Of a DNA stretch of 64,000 bases, positions 56,746 to 64,000 are shown piece by piece (positions within the stretch are counted from its first letter, which is position 1; each line of letters begins with the position of its first letter). Position numbers and translations under genes: made by a program. A model generated the notes under the pieces. The model searched no databases. It saw nothing but the letters and a program-made list of their open reading frames with translations, and was not told the origin of the DNA. The DNA is from Levilactobacillus namurensis (GTDB lineage Bacteria; Bacillota; Bacilli; Lactobacillales; Lactobacillaceae), in assembly GCF_032197885.1 (NCBI RefSeq), contig NZ_CP134159.1:2610725-2674724 (forward strand), in the 5' to 3' direction.

Positions 56746-58656
56746 TTATTTCGTTTTCGCAATCTTACCTTGTTCAATGTAGACACTCAAGATGGCAATA
56801 TCGGCTGGGTTGACCCCGCTGATCCGGCTAGCTTGCGCTAAAGTCTCCGGTTGGATCTTCTTCAGCTTCTGGTGCGCTTCCGTAGCCAAACCGTCGATGG
56901 CGTCGTAGTCGATTTTTTCGGGGATCGCCTTGGCTTCCATCCGCTTCAACTTCGCCACGTTCTCCTCGGCCTTCTTGATGTAGCCCGCGTACTTCAACGA
57001 AATCTCGATTTCTTCAATGATGTGGCGGTCTAACGGCAGGTCTGGGGCGGGGATGAAGTCCAGTAGAGTCTGGTAGTCCACGTAAGGCCGGCGTAAGAAG
57101 ACGGCCGCTAAGATGCCGTCTTGGAGCGGCTTATCCCCGTGGCTGGTAATGAAGTCGTTGATGGCGTCGGTTGGCTTGATCCGGATGCTGTTCAACCGGT
57201 CGGTTTCCGCCTTGATAGCCGCCTTCTTGTCGAGGAAGGCTTGGTAGCGCTCATCGCTGATTAGGCCCAACTCGTGGCCCTTTTCCGTTAACCGCAAGTC
57301 AGCGTTATCGTGCCGGAGAATCAACCGGTACTCGGCCCGGCTAGTCAGCAGACGGTAGGGCTCCTTGGTGCCCTTGGTGACCAGATCGTCGACCATGACC
57401 CCGATGTAGGCGTCGGAGCGCTTCAGGGTAAAGCCCGGCTTCCCTAAAGCACGCAACCCGGCGTTAATACCGGCTAATAGGCCTTGGCCTGCGGCTTCTT
57501 CGTACCCGGAAGTCCCGTTAGTTTGCCCCGCCGTGAAGAGGTTCTTCAAGAGCTTGGTCTCCAGGGTCGGCCGCAACTGGTACGGCGCCACGACATCGTA
57601 TTCGATGGCGTAACCGGGCCGCATCATTTGCGCGTCTTCCAGCCCCTTGATGGAGTGCAGAATCTTCTGTTGCACTTCTTCGGGCATCGAGGTCGACAAC
57701 CCCTGGACGTACCACTCGTCAGTCTTCCGGCCTTCTGGTTCCAAGAAGAGCTGGTGGCGTGGCTTGTCGGCGAACCGGACGATCTTGTCTTCGATGGATG
57801 GGCAGTACCGTGGACCGACCCCTTCGATCACCCCGGTAAACATGGGCGCGCGGTCCAAGTTTTCCCGGATGATCTCGTGCGTCTTGGCGTTGGTGTAGGT
57901 CAACCAGCAGGAGAGTTGGTTCTTCAAGTCCAGGTAGGCGCTGTCGGGCGTGGTGAAGCTAAAGTGGTTCGGCTGTTCATCCCCCGCCTGTTCTTCGGTC
58001 TCATCGTAGTGGATGGTGTTGCCATCGACCCGCGGTGGCGTCCCAGTCTTGAACCGTTCCAACTCGAACCCGTACTTCGGCAGGTTCGCCGTCAACTTGT
58101 TGGCGGGTTGGGAGTTGTTGGGACCGGACGAATACATCAGTTCACCGATGATGATCTTCCCCCGGGCCGCGGTGCCGGCCGCGATGACCACGGCCTTAGC
58201 CCGGTACTGAGCTCCGGTATTGGTGATGACCCCGCGACACTCGTCGCCTTCAACAATCAGGTCGTCCACGATGCCCTGGCGTAACGTCAGGTTGGGTTCG
58301 CGTTCGATGGTGTGCTTCATCTCGGCGTGGTAGGCGTGCTTATCCGCTTGCGCCCGTAAGGCCCGCACAGCGGGGCCCTTCCCAGTGTTGAGCATCCGCA
58401 TCTGGACGTACGTCTTGTCGATGTTCTTACCCATTTCACCGCCCAAGGCGTCGATTTCACGAACCACGATGCCCTTAGCTGGCCCCCCCACGGAAGGGTT
58501 ACATGGCATAAAGGACACCATGTCCAAGTTGATCGTCATTAACAGGGTCTTGTTCCCCATCCGGGCTGCAGCCAACGCCGCTTCACTACCCGCGTGGCCG
58601 GCCCCCACCACGATGACGTCATAGTCGTCGCCGGGGTATTGCTTTACTTCCGTCAT
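56746..58656 (-). CDS. mnmG: tRNA uridine 5-carboxymethylaminomethyl modification enzyme MnmG
   Basis: 636 residues, FAD-dependent. With MnmE it modifies the wobble U34 of several tRNAs. The FAD motif is [20 protein letters not shown] near the start, [11 protein letters not shown] follows, and the C-terminal helical domain interacts with MnmE. The better start is ATG 58656 after GGAGGG; six earlier in-frame codons overlap that site. It lies 137 bp downstream of mnmE, the universal order near Firmicutes origins, with an A/T-rich palindrome between them. Confidence 0.96.
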   Translation of the reverse strand: MTEVKQYPGDDYDVIVVGAGHAGSEAALAAARMGNKTLLMTINLDMVSFMPCNPSVGGPAKGIVVREIDALGGEMGKNIDKTYVQMRMLNTGKGPAVRALRAQADKHAYHAEMKHTIEREPNLTLRQGIVDDLIVEGDECRGVITNTGAQYRAKAVVIAAGTAARGKIIIGELMYSSGPNNSQPANKLTANLPKYGFELERFKTGTPPRVDGNTIHYDETEEQAGDEQPNHFSFTTPDSAYLDLKNQLSCWLTYTNAKTHEIIRENLDRAPMFTGVIEGVGPRYCPSIEDKIVRFADKPRHQLFLEPEGRKTDEWYVQGLSTSMPEEVQQKILHSIKGLEDAQMMRPGYAIEYDVVAPYQLRPTLETKLLKNLFTAGQTNGTSGYEEAAGQGLLAGINAGLRALGKPGFTLKRSDAYIGVMVDDLVTKGTKEPYRLLTSRAEYRLILRHDNADLRLTEKGHELGLISDERYQAFLDKKAAIKAETDRLNSIRIKPTDAINDFITSHGDKPLQDGILAAVFLRRPYVDYQTLLDFIPAPDLPLDRHIIEEIEISLKYAGYIKKAEENVAKLKRMEAKAIPEKIDYDAIDGLATEAHQKLKKIQPETLAQASRISGVNPADIAILSVYIEQGKIAKTK

Positions 58657-58732
58657 ACTACTGATTCCCTCCATGCCCGGTCCCAGTTGTCCGGGGCCTA
58701 ATGGTTATTTTTAAATTGAATTCCTAAATTTA

Positions 58733-58786
58733 AGCCATCTATTTTAATTATTAATAACAATTAAGTATTAATAATTAAAAATGGCT
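58733..58786. repeat. A/T-rich long palindrome between mnmE and mnmG
   Basis: AGCCAT (58733-58738) pairs with ATGGCT (58781-58786). Inside it, 15 consecutive A/T pairs join 58742-58756 with 58766-58780 around a 9-nt loop. No U tract follows, so it is not a classical terminator. It may be an RNase processing site or a protein-binding palindrome. Confidence 0.7.
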
Positions 58787-58793
58787 AGTCTGA

Positions 58794-60185
58794 TTACTTC
58801 CCTAAACAGAACTGACTGAACAGCTGGTCCAGTAATTCGTCTTGGTAGCTGTCACCGGTGATTTCGCCTAAGAGGTCCCAGGCGCGGGTCATGTCGATCT
58901 GGACCAAGTCCACCGGCATCCCCATCGCGATGCCGTGCATCACGTCGTCCAACGCCGCACTAGCCTGATGCAACAACCCGATGTGCCGAGCGTTGGTGAC
59001 CATGACCGTCTTCTGGCTGGACTCGATGCCCTCATCGAAGAACAGGTGGGCGATCGTGCTTTCCAACTGGTCCATCCCCGTCTGTTGCAGGATCGACGTC
59101 TGGATCAACGGACTGTCGCCAGCCACCGCCTGAACGGCTTTCAGGTCCAGCTTCTGTGGCAGGTCGGTCTTGTTTAGAATCAGGATTCGCTGCGTGTGGC
59201 TGGTGGCCGCTAACAGCTCCTGATCCTCGGCGGTCAACGGTTCGCTGGCGTTCAAGACCAGCATCACCAAGTCGGCCGTATCGATGGCCTTGCGTGAGCG
59301 TTCGACCCCGATCTTTTCAACCTTATCGGTGGTGTCGCGAATCCCCGCGGTATCAATCAGCTTCAACGGGACCCCCTTAACGTTCACGTACTCTTCGATC
59401 ACGTCCCGGGTGGTTCCCGCCACGTCGGTCACGATGGCCTTGTCTTCGTGTAACAGGTGGTTCAAGAGGCTACTCTTCCCCACGTTCGGCCGGCCCACGA
59501 TGGCGGTGGCTAGCCCGTCGCGCAAGACCTTTCCCTGTTTAGCCGTCTGCAGGAGGACCTTAATCTGCTTTTGGACTTCCTGAGCCTTCTCCAACAGCAT
59601 CTTAGTGGTCATGGTCTCGACGTCGTCGTATTCGGGGTAATCAATGTTGACCTCGACCTGGGCCAACGCATCCAGAATGTCTTGGCGCAAGTGGCGAATC
59701 AACTTGGACAGGTCCCCGTCCAACTGGTCCAAGGCGACCTTCATGGACTTATCGGTCTTAGCCCGGATCAGGTCCATCACGGCTTCGGCCTGGGAGAGGT
59801 CGATTCGGCCGTTGAGAAAGGCCCGCTTGGTGTACTCCCCGGGTTCCGCCAGCCGCGCGCCGTAGCTCAAGCATAACTGCAAGATTCGGTTCGTGGCCAC
59901 GATGCCCCCGTGACAGTTGATCTCGATAATGTCTTCCTTGGTGTAGGTCTTAGGGGCCCGCATCACGGAAACCATGACTTCATCAACTTCTTCGTGCGTC
60001 TCCGGGTCGATGATGTGGCCGTAGTTAATGGTGTGACTAGGGACTTTGGTCAGGTCCTTGCCCTTGAATAACTTCGCAATCACGGCGAAAACGTCCTCAC
60101 CACTCATCCGAATAATGGCGATACCACCCTCACCAGGTGGCGTCGAAATTGCTGCAATCGTATCAAACTCTGTCGTTGTCGCCAT
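58794..60185 (-). CDS. mnmE: tRNA modification GTPase MnmE
   Basis: 463 residues. N-terminal tetrahydrofolate-binding domain (1-120) opens [20 protein letters not shown]. The central G domain carries [12 protein letters not shown] (G1), the DTAGIRDT switch and NKTD (G4). The C-terminal CxGK motif is intact as FCLGK at the very end, giving the catalytic Cys460. It works with MnmG. GAGGAGG precedes ATG 60185. It lies between jag and mnmG in the usual origin order. Confidence 0.97.
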   Translation of the reverse strand: MATTTEFDTIAAISTPPGEGGIAIIRMSGEDVFAVIAKLFKGKDLTKVPSHTINYGHIIDPETHEEVDEVMVSVMRAPKTYTKEDIIEINCHGGIVATNRILQLCLSYGARLAEPGEYTKRAFLNGRIDLSQAEAVMDLIRAKTDKSMKVALDQLDGDLSKLIRHLRQDILDALAQVEVNIDYPEYDDVETMTTKMLLEKAQEVQKQIKVLLQTAKQGKVLRDGLATAIVGRPNVGKSSLLNHLLHEDKAIVTDVAGTTRDVIEEYVNVKGVPLKLIDTAGIRDTTDKVEKIGVERSRKAIDTADLVMLVLNASEPLTAEDQELLAATSHTQRILILNKTDLPQKLDLKAVQAVAGDSPLIQTSILQQTGMDQLESTIAHLFFDEGIESSQKTVMVTNARHIGLLHQASAALDDVMHGIAMGMPVDLVQIDMTRAWDLLGEITGDSYQDELLDQLFSQFCLGK

Positions 60186-60301
60186 GCTGATCCTCCTCTA
60201 AAAGGTTGTCTAACGGTTTCTCTGTTTCCACAGTTCCTATCTGCGTGACGGTCGGTAGTGGGCCGCAAAAGACCCGGGCGTGTCATTTAACGCCATAAAA
60301 A

Positions 60302-60400
60302 AAAGCACCCACTCCACGCCACCTAACAGACGCGGATAAAGTACTTTCACTACTTTATCGTAAACATGATAAGAATGATTGTCTTTACTATAAGGTGCTT
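60302..60400 (-). terminator. jag terminator with long internal hairpin
   Basis: AAGCACC and GGTGCTT close a large loop, with a T run on the minus strand. Inside lies a second hairpin GATAAAGTA/TACTTTATC (60335-60359). Termination strength is uncertain. Confidence 0.55.
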
Positions 60401-60424
60401 GGTCCCATTTGTCAAACCTCAGGG

Positions 60425-61213
60425 TCAAACCGGTTCGATCACCACGGCCCGGTGCGGTTCCTTCCCCGCCGAGTAGGTGGTGACGTAATGGTTCTGCGCC
60501 AGCGCCGCGTGAATCTGCTTGCGTTCAAAGGACGGCATGGGGTCCAAATAGATGGGCTTACCCGTGGCCACGACTTCGCGCGCAGTATTATCCGCTAAGC
60601 GGGCCAGCGTGGCTTGCCGGCGTTCCCGGTAGTTGGCCACGTCTAGTTCCACCACCACGTGGGCGGCGCCATGATGGTTCAAGAACAGTTGGGCCAGGCT
60701 CTGCAGGGCGTTAATGGTCCGACCGTGTTTCCCGATCAGCAGGCCTTCCTTTTCCGTCTCAAAGGCCAGTCGGACCTGCCGGTGTCCCAGTGATTCCGCC
60801 GAAACCGTGGCGTCGATGCCTAACTGGGTCACAATCTCTAAGACGTAATCCTGAACGGCTTCGATGGCCGCTTCCCGGTGGGCCCGGTTTTGAGCTGGCG
60901 TCCGTTGTGGCCGGGGTGCCGCTGCTTTGGCCGGTGCCGGGGTCGGCGTGGTTGGGGTCGACTGGGGGGCCGGCTCAGCTGCCGTCGACTTGGAAGTAGA
61001 CGCTGTCGGCTGGGCTGGCGCTACTGGTTGCGCGGCGGGCGCCGCAACGGCCTTTAAGACCACGTCCACAGCAGCGTCACGATGACCCAGGCCGAACCAC
61101 CCTTTCCGCGCCGGCTTGATCACCTTAGTCGTCACCTGCGCGCGGGTACTGTTCAGGGCCGCCACCCCAGCCGCAATCGCAGCTTCTTCCGTTTTCCCCG
61201 TAAAGATCGTCAT
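60425..61213 (-). CDS. jag: Jag/KhpB RNA-binding protein
   Basis: 262 residues in the Jag order: an N-terminal Jag domain (1-50) with TKVIKPARKGWFGLG, a long Ala/Pro/Thr/Ser linker (about 56-105), a KH domain with LLIGKHGRTINAL and a C-terminal R3H domain containing ANYRERRQATL and MPSFERKQIHA. Jag/KhpB partners with KhpA in RNA binding and cell elongation. AGGAG lies before ATG 61213. Unusually it is separated from yidC by about 790 bp with a terminator and structured repeats, so it needs its own promoter. Confidence 0.93.
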   Translation of the reverse strand: MTIFTGKTEEAAIAAGVAALNSTRAQVTTKVIKPARKGWFGLGHRDAAVDVVLKAVAAPAAQPVAPAQPTASTSKSTAAEPAPQSTPTTPTPAPAKAAAPRPQRTPAQNRAHREAAIEAVQDYVLEIVTQLGIDATVSAESLGHRQVRLAFETEKEGLLIGKHGRTINALQSLAQLFLNHHGAAHVVVELDVANYRERRQATLARLADNTAREVVATGKPIYLDPMPSFERKQIHAALAQNHYVTTYSAGKEPHRAVVIEPV

Positions 61214-61318
61214 CGCAAATTCCTCCCGTTTGTTCCGTTTTCAGTCAGTTGTAAGTATACCATGCCCACCAAAATCCGACGCAAAAAATCCCTACAGTCA
61301 CCTTACTGGGAATCAGTC
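61214..61318. other. jag upstream region
   Basis: Putative promoter region of jag. No clear -35/-10 pair stands out and no gene is seen. Confidence 0.4.
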
Positions 61319-61468
61319 GCCTTACCGGGCAGTCAGACAGGGCTGGAACGCCGTGGGCACCACTTCGAGCCAAAAAGCGGTCTCGAAGCTGGGCCTTTGA
61401 CTAGGGCAGCAAAGAACGCTCCCCAAGTCAAATTTCACGGCTGAGCCCTGTCTGACCGCCCTCACGGC
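61319..61468 (-). repeat. 150-bp structured intergenic repeat, copy B
   Basis: Same 150-bp length as copy A, inverted. Outer arms 61327-61344 and 61444-61461 pair in 17 of 18 positions. Between the arms, A and B differ by one base over about 115 bp. The arms themselves differ at several outer positions while staying mostly paired. Confidence 0.88.
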
Positions 61469-61699
61469 TTACAATCGCGTAAGCTTAACGATAGTTGGCT
61501 ATTCCGGAGGTCCCCTAAGTTTCGAGTGATGACAACTTTTTAGACAGTCTCTAATTGGCTGCTAGGGTCACCTGGAGTTGCGAATAGTCGTGTGCCTAGT
61601 AGGCAGATAGTTGATATTCTGGCTCAATCATGGTCGAGGACGGTCTGGTTAGCGGATGGTTGCCAGTAATTTTAGCGTTAGATTGTTCGCTAGTTGACA
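61469..61699. other. geneless region between repeats B and C
   Basis: About 230 bp, more A/T-rich than the neighbouring genes. No gene, terminator or known RNA recognised. Confidence 0.4.
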
Positions 61700-61849
61700 G
61701 CCCGGAGGCGAGCAGAAGCTCAGCTAGCGAAATGATGGTTAGTCAGCGTTTTTTGCTGGCTTACCATCAGGCCGAGTTTTGAAATTCGCGGTCTTGGCGA
61801 AGTTCAAAATCGTGCCCGCAAGCGTTCCAGCTTCTGAGCGCCGGAGGGC
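61700..61849 (+). repeat. 150-bp structured intergenic repeat, copy C (diverged)
   Basis: Exactly 150 bp. GCC/GGC ends; outer stem GGCG-ag-CAGAAGCT with AGCTTCTG-ag-CGCC; inner stem GCTAGCG/CGCAAGC with one mismatch. Hairpin 1 TGATGGT...ACCATCA (14 of 15 pairs). Hairpin 2 GGC-CGA-g-TTTTGAA with TTCAAAA-TCG-t-GCC, keeping the two bulges of copy A, plus an added TTCGC/GCGAA tip. Sequence differs at most stem positions but the fold is the same. Confidence 0.85.
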
Positions 61850-61870
61850 GACCAGTTTACTCCTAACTAA

Positions 61871-61912
61871 CACGGCGTTCCAGCCTTGTCTGGCCGTCCG
61901 GTAAGGTGAATG
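61871..61912 (+). repeat. fragment of the structured repeat
   Basis: CACGGCGTTCCAGCCTTGTC (61871-61890) and the following TGGCCGTCCGGTAAGG match the right third of copy A. The left part is missing, so it is a truncated copy directly after copy C. Confidence 0.7.
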
Positions 61913-61939
61913 ACCCCCGCCCCCCCGGCAGTGACCATT

Positions 61940-61979
61940 AAAAAAGCCGCTGAGGTGACTTGCACCCAGCGGCTTTTTC
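61940..61979 (-). terminator. yidC terminator
   Basis: AAAGCCGCTG pairs with CAGCGGCTTT; on the minus strand a T run follows. It separates yidC from jag. Confidence 0.85.
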
Positions 61980-62002
61980 TCAAAATGCATTTATAACCGG
62001 AA

Positions 62003-62836
62003 TTACTTCCGACGACTCTTCTTAGCTTTGCGGATCGCGTTACGGATGGAACGGTCATGGTTGGCCTTTTCCTGTTCCTTAGCTGCCCGTTCGGCGTTGA
62101 TCTTCCATGGGTTTTGAATCAAGAGGGTCTGGCCCACTTGGAACACATAGGAGATCGTCCAGTACAACGACAGTGACGATGGCACGTTCAGGGCCGTAAA
62201 GAAGACCACTAACGGCATCCCGAAGACCATCATCGTGTTCATCGAACTGGTTTCTGGGGCTGACTTGGTGGTCAACCACGAACTGGCCATGGTCGCAACA
62301 GCCGCCAGGATTGGCAGGATGAAGTACGGGTCCTTGTGCCCCAATTGGAGCCACAGGAACGAACCAGAACGTAGGATCTCCGTCCGCCAGATGGCTTGAT
62401 AGAGCGCCCAGATAATTGGTAATTGAACGATGGCTGGCAGGCATCCCATCATTGGGTTAATGCCAGCTTCCGAATACAGCTTTTGCTGTTCGGCTTGCAA
62501 CTTCTGCATCGTCTCGCGGTCACGGGACGAGTATTTCTTTTGTAAGGCTTTGAGTTGGGGTTGAACCTCTTGAGTCTTCCGCATGCTGCGCGTTTGGAAG
62601 ATCATCAATGGCATCAGGATAATCCGGATGATAATCGTAAACATGATAATCCCGGCACCATAACTATTGCCGAAGAAATGCGCCAACCAGATAATCGCCC
62701 GCGAGAAGTTCAAGACGATCAGGCCGTCCCAAATCCCCGTACTTTGATTGGTGATTGGTTTATTACTACAAGCGGAAAGGATAAACACCAGACTCACAAT
62801 GCCCAACATCATTAGGGTACGTTTGTACTTTTTCAC
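62003..62836 (-). CDS. yidC: YidC/OxaA membrane protein insertase
   Basis: 277 residues with a lipoprotein signal (LVFILSAC, Cys23) as in Gram-positive YidC, five membrane segments and a basic cytosolic tail (NDRSIRNAIRKAKKSRRK-type). The hydrophilic-groove region with MPLMIFQTRSMRKTQEVQ is typical. It inserts membrane proteins alone or with Sec. The ATG at 62836 is two bases after the rnpA stop, so both are one transcript. Firmicutes often carry two YidC paralogues; whether this is YidC1 or YidC2 is not decided here, although the long basic tail is more YidC2-like. Confidence 0.95.
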   Translation of the reverse strand: MKKYKRTLMMLGIVSLVFILSACSNKPITNQSTGIWDGLIVLNFSRAIIWLAHFFGNSYGAGIIMFTIIIRIILMPLMIFQTRSMRKTQEVQPQLKALQKKYSSRDRETMQKLQAEQQKLYSEAGINPMMGCLPAIVQLPIIWALYQAIWRTEILRSGSFLWLQLGHKDPYFILPILAAVATMASSWLTTKSAPETSSMNTMMVFGMPLVVFFTALNVPSSLSLYWTISYVFQVGQTLLIQNPWKINAERAAKEQEKANHDRSIRNAIRKAKKSRRK

Positions 62837-62838
62837 GG

Positions 62839-63195
62839 TTATTCCTCGCTATAGTTGGAATCTAACAACTTTGCCAGTTTTAAGACGTGGATCAGACTGC
62901 TTTTGGCATCGGCCATCGAGATTTGATCGGCACGGGGCCGCGCGATGACCAGGAAGTCCACGTCCTGTTTCAGGTAAGGCTTTAATTCGAGTAAACTTTG
63001 CCGGATCCGCCGTTTCACCCAATTCCGGTGAACCGCGTTACCGATCTTCTTGCCGACAGAAATCCCGACCCGAAAATGCGGTTGCCCCGGCTTAGCCATT
63101 GAATACACCACAAATTGGCGGTTAGCCACTGAATTTCTGGTTTCAAAGACTTGCTGAAATTCCGCTTCTTTCTTAATGCGGTAAGATTTTCGCAT
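62839..63195 (-). CDS. rnpA: ribonuclease P protein component
   Basis: 118 residues, the protein subunit that assists the RNase P RNA in 5' tRNA maturation. The conserved basic RNR motif region reads [20 protein letters not shown], preceded by [11 protein letters not shown]. The true start is ATG 63195, eight bases after TTTTGGAG, rather than the 13 codons further upstream. It lies between rpmH and yidC in the invariant origin-side order. Confidence 0.95.
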   Translation of the reverse strand: MRKSYRIKKEAEFQQVFETRNSVANRQFVVYSMAKPGQPHFRVGISVGKKIGNAVHRNWVKRRIRQSLLELKPYLKQDVDFLVIARPRADQISMADAKSSLIHVLKLAKLLDSNYSEE

Positions 63196-63303
63196 GGAGC
63201 ATCTCCAAAATTTAACGATCGCTATGATCAACATGCTACCAGTCGGCTGACTGGTGCGACAGTCCGAGGGGCATTGGGGTCCCAGTACCGACTCAGATAA
63301 AAT

Positions 63304-63330
63304 AAAAAGACCACTGAACCATCAGCGGCC
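63304..63330 (-). terminator. hairpin after rpmH
   Basis: GGCCGCTGA pairs with TCAGTGGTC (with G-T pairs), followed by TTTTT on the minus strand. It probably attenuates transcription into rnpA. Confidence 0.72.
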
Positions 63331-63464
63331 TATGCAGACAATACTTTACGTCCCTTTTGGCGACGACGTGCCAATACTTGACGGCCATTGCTCGTGCTCA
63401 TGCGCTTACGGAAGCCGTGGACGCGTGAACGGTGACGTTTCTTTGGTTGGAAAGTGCGTTTCAT
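63330..63464 (-). CDS. rpmH: 50S ribosomal protein L34
   Basis: 44 residues, below common open-frame cutoffs: [20 protein letters not shown] at the start, then [20 protein letters not shown], ending VLSA. This is the canonical length and sequence of bL34. AAGGAGG precedes ATG 63464. It is the gene next to oriC in Firmicutes and fixes the position of the window on the chromosome. Confidence 0.97.
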   Translation of the reverse strand: MKRTFQPKKRHRSRVHGFRKRMSTSNGRQVLARRRQKGRKVLSA

Positions 63465-63542
63465 GTCAGAAACACCTCCTTAAAATTGGTATTTGACTTG
63501 GTTATCCGAGAAACTCGGACAGACTAAATGCATTTCTAGAAT

Positions 63543-63571
63543 ATATTAGCATAAAATCCCGCCAATGAAAA
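63543..63571 (-). promoter_or_regulatory. rpmH operon promoter
   Basis: TTTTCA (63571-63566), 17-bp spacer, TAATAT (63548-63543) on the minus strand. Confidence 0.65.
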
Positions 63572-63633
63572 CCAGAACTTCGAATTTACGTCAAAAACTT
63601 CTCCCCAACAAAATTTGTTTCATACCCAGAGCC

Positions 63634-63903
63634 TGTGGATAACTGAGAATCCCAGAAAAAGTTATCCCGGACTTTTCCGCCGACTTATCCACTGTTCCAC
63701 AGGGTGTTAATTTGGCTTTTTTATTTCCTGTTCAAATTGTGGATAACTTGTGAAACACTTGATATTAAGCCGTTTCTAGTCAACAAGCTCCTGTTGATAA
63801 CTGTATTTAAATATTTTTATCCACACTTTTTGAACATCCTGTGGATAACTTAATTAACTGGTTGTGAAACAATCGAATTGACTCCTCAACACCCTGTGGA
63901 AAA
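63634..63903. other. oriC-type DnaA box cluster
   Basis: Four perfect 9-mers TTATCCACA/TGTGGATAA: 63634-63642, 63738-63746, 63817-63825 and 63840-63848. One-mismatch boxes are at 63685-63693, 63792-63800 and 63895-63903. An A/T-rich stretch (about 63800-63820) could be the unwinding element. The rpmH side and dnaA side match the bipartite Firmicutes origin. Confidence 0.9.
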
Positions 63904-64000
63904 CTTTTTTTCTTCATGCTACACTGAAACTACGTTTTCCGTCAGAACGTCATTTTTTTCTGACGCGTAAGTTCATCACAACGAATAGGGGGATACACTA
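63897..64000 (+). promoter_or_regulatory. probable dnaA promoter and leader
   Basis: A weak TGGAAA (63897-63902), 17-bp spacer and TACACT (63920-63925) are followed by a leader with TAGGGGGAT near the window end. The dnaA start itself would lie just beyond base 64000. The -35 overlaps a DnaA box, which suggests autoregulation. Confidence 0.6.

Noticed and set aside
60790..60999. Repetitive Ala/Pro/Thr codons in jag considered as a tandem DNA repeat
   Set aside because: It is the low-complexity protein linker; the DNA has no regular period.
49867..61912. The 150-bp repeats as insertion sequences
   Set aside because: They encode no transposase and are too short; a non-autonomous MITE remains possible, but no target-site duplication was identified.
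63634..63903. Repeated TGTGGATAA/TTATCCACA considered as CRISPR-like repeats
   Set aside because: They are 9-bp DnaA boxes in both orientations with irregular spacing; no array of long repeats and spacers exists.

Overview
The window looks like the origin-proximal left arm of a chromosome from a Lactobacillaceae species with fairly high G+C, perhaps Levilactobacillus-like. The genus is inferred from protein style, strong GGAGG ribosome binding sites, T-box leaders and cre sites, not from a search. The right end carries rpmH, rnpA, yidC, jag, mnmE and mnmG on the minus strand. Beyond rpmH lies a field of DnaA boxes and a promoter/leader that should belong to dnaA just outside the window. The replication fork therefore runs right to left here, and the rRNA operon and most housekeeping genes are co-directional with it.

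Layout: (1) 0-10 kb is visibly more A/T-rich. It holds rpiA and a divergent-side operon for an ascorbate-family PTS (EIIA, EIIB, EIIC), transketolase, a dedicated PTS enzyme I and a PRD regulator. (2) 10-14.4 kb has two tandem T-box plus oligopeptide-binding-protein units; both specifier codons read as AUG (Met). (3) 14.4-20.8 kb is an isomaltose/maltose-type locus: two GH13 glucosidases, an MFS sugar permease and a LacI regulator, with shared operators and cre-like sites. (4) 20.9-26.1 kb is a 16S-23S-5S operon without spacer tRNAs, driven by two tandem promoters. (5) 26.6-41.6 kb holds redox and stress genes (cytochrome b5-like, FAD disulfide reductase, aldo/keto reductase, Old Yellow Enzyme, azoreductase, Fe-alcohol dehydrogenase), small regulators (MarR, MerR, HxlR), a CDF metal transporter, and asnA under an Asn T-box. 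(6) 41.6-45.2 kb is a low-G+C cassette (two MarR paralogues, two NmrA-like reductases, a nitroreductase) bounded by imperfect direct repeats that each contain a terminator. (7) 45.5-56.6 kb is accessory: an amber-interrupted permease, a HAD phosphatase, an MFS exporter, an orphan half-HsdS protein, a frameshifted zinc-ribbon membrane protein, a Mor-like regulator, a condensation-domain-like protein, a thioesterase, a reductase and brnQ. (8) 56.7-64 kb is the conserved origin-side block.

The most unusual item is a family of roughly 150-bp intergenic elements (49867-50016, 53260-53417, 61319-61468, 61700-61849, plus a fragment at 61871-61912). Each folds into a long outer stem, a 6-7 bp inner stem and two side hairpins. 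The diverged copies keep the pairing, and even the bulge positions, through compensatory changes. Two copies sit between yidC and jag, which are normally adjacent in Firmicutes. Three parS-like 16-mers (32349, 39296, 53733) support the near-origin placement. No CRISPR array, transposase, prophage or tRNA gene was seen.
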